Below, in pieces: positions 60,662-61,000 of a stretch of 61,000 bases of DNA; the stretch's first letter is position 1; every line of letters starts with the position of its first letter. The stretch comes from Symbiodinium natans (taxonomy: Eukaryota; Sar; Dinophyceae; Suessiales; Symbiodiniaceae). Under the pieces are notes generated by a model. The model saw only the letters and a program-made list of their open reading frames with translations. It made no database searches and had not been told where the DNA came from. The position numbers and the translations under genes are program-made. Location of the stretch: positions 64,001 through 125,000 of the forward strand of contig CAJNDS010002403.1 of the NCBI GenBank assembly GCA_905221605.1. Direction: 5' to 3'.

Positions 60662-61000
60662 CTGGCACCAGGCGGTAACCCCGAACCCTAAAGCCCAAGC
60701 CCTCACCCTAAACCGAAAATAGGGTTTAGGGGGGTTTAGGGTTGTGGCGCCTTGAAAGGAGCATTCACGGCTTCATGGTGCCTTCAGGCTTTTCGGGTTT
60801 TACGGTACAGGCCCAGAAAGATTAATGAACCCTAAAATCTAAGTCCAAGCATGAGTCACAGAACGGGTGTAGAACGTTGAGCAGGAGTCACAGACCTGAA
60901 TCCCTCAACGGACTCCGTTTCCCCTGCATTCTTATGGGTCATACATACTATTTCAGGGCTATTCCCACTAAACTGATGGCAAAAACATCACAGGCCCCTT

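Noticed and set aside
1-61000. Window as a chromosome end (true telomere)
   Set aside because: Arrays change strand many times, contain variants and spacers, and a collinear gene runs through 40 kb of them, so they are interstitial.

Overview
The window looks like nuclear DNA of a dinoflagellate, probably a Symbiodiniaceae relative. Four things support this: TTTAGGG-type repeats throughout; introns that mostly start with GC (some GA or GT) and end with AG; a Ty1/copia element whose LTR carries the last 12 nt of the dinoflagellate spliced leader; and a pentatricopeptide-repeat gene. No rRNA, tRNA or bacterial operon structure was found.

Main result: the stretch from about 20.4 kb to the right edge looks like a junkyard of telomere-like repeats, but it carries one protein-coding gene on the minus strand. 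Twenty-six short exons (10 to 77 nt) between 60,661 and 20,436 read in order through a SNF2/SWI2-family helicase: motif II, motif III, the LxEL..[11 protein letters not shown] segment, LRR.K.D..LPEK, VCNHP, SGK, KVLIFTQ, AFHG...[49 protein letters not shown] and a stop codon. The placed exons total 1,172 nt in a 40.2 kb span and the splice phases agree. Exons for motifs I and Ia were not found and probably lie beyond the right edge. The introns consist of TTTAGGG/CCCTAAA arrays in both orientations, variant arrays, and several families of short inverted-repeat elements.

Nested in these introns are an intronless PPR gene (26,202-28,067, same strand), a reverse-transcriptase fragment (42,385-42,836), and a 9.9 kb copia-type LTR retrotransposon (45,335-55,238, opposite strand) with identical 208-bp LTRs and a CCCTA target-site duplication. 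The retrotransposon encodes Gag with zinc fingers, two tandem protease-like domains, a C5-methyltransferase-like domain, integrase, a 2-oxoglutarate/Fe(II)-dioxygenase-like domain, reverse transcriptase, RNase H and a C-terminal hydrophobic region. These are spread over four reading frames broken by two frame changes and a 21-bp repeat expansion that introduces a stop.

The left third (1-20 kb) is mostly repeats: degenerate telomere-like sequence, a 0.6 kb palindrome (6.9-7.5 kb), a 69-bp-period satellite (7.7-9.5 kb), a 0.77 kb tandem duplication (11.8-13.3 kb) and a four-copy repeat (13.6-14.9 kb). A broken zinc-finger/HTH transposase-like gene lies at 17.9-18.75 kb. Two exon-like shards at 4.8 and 6.1 kb suggest another micro-exon gene.
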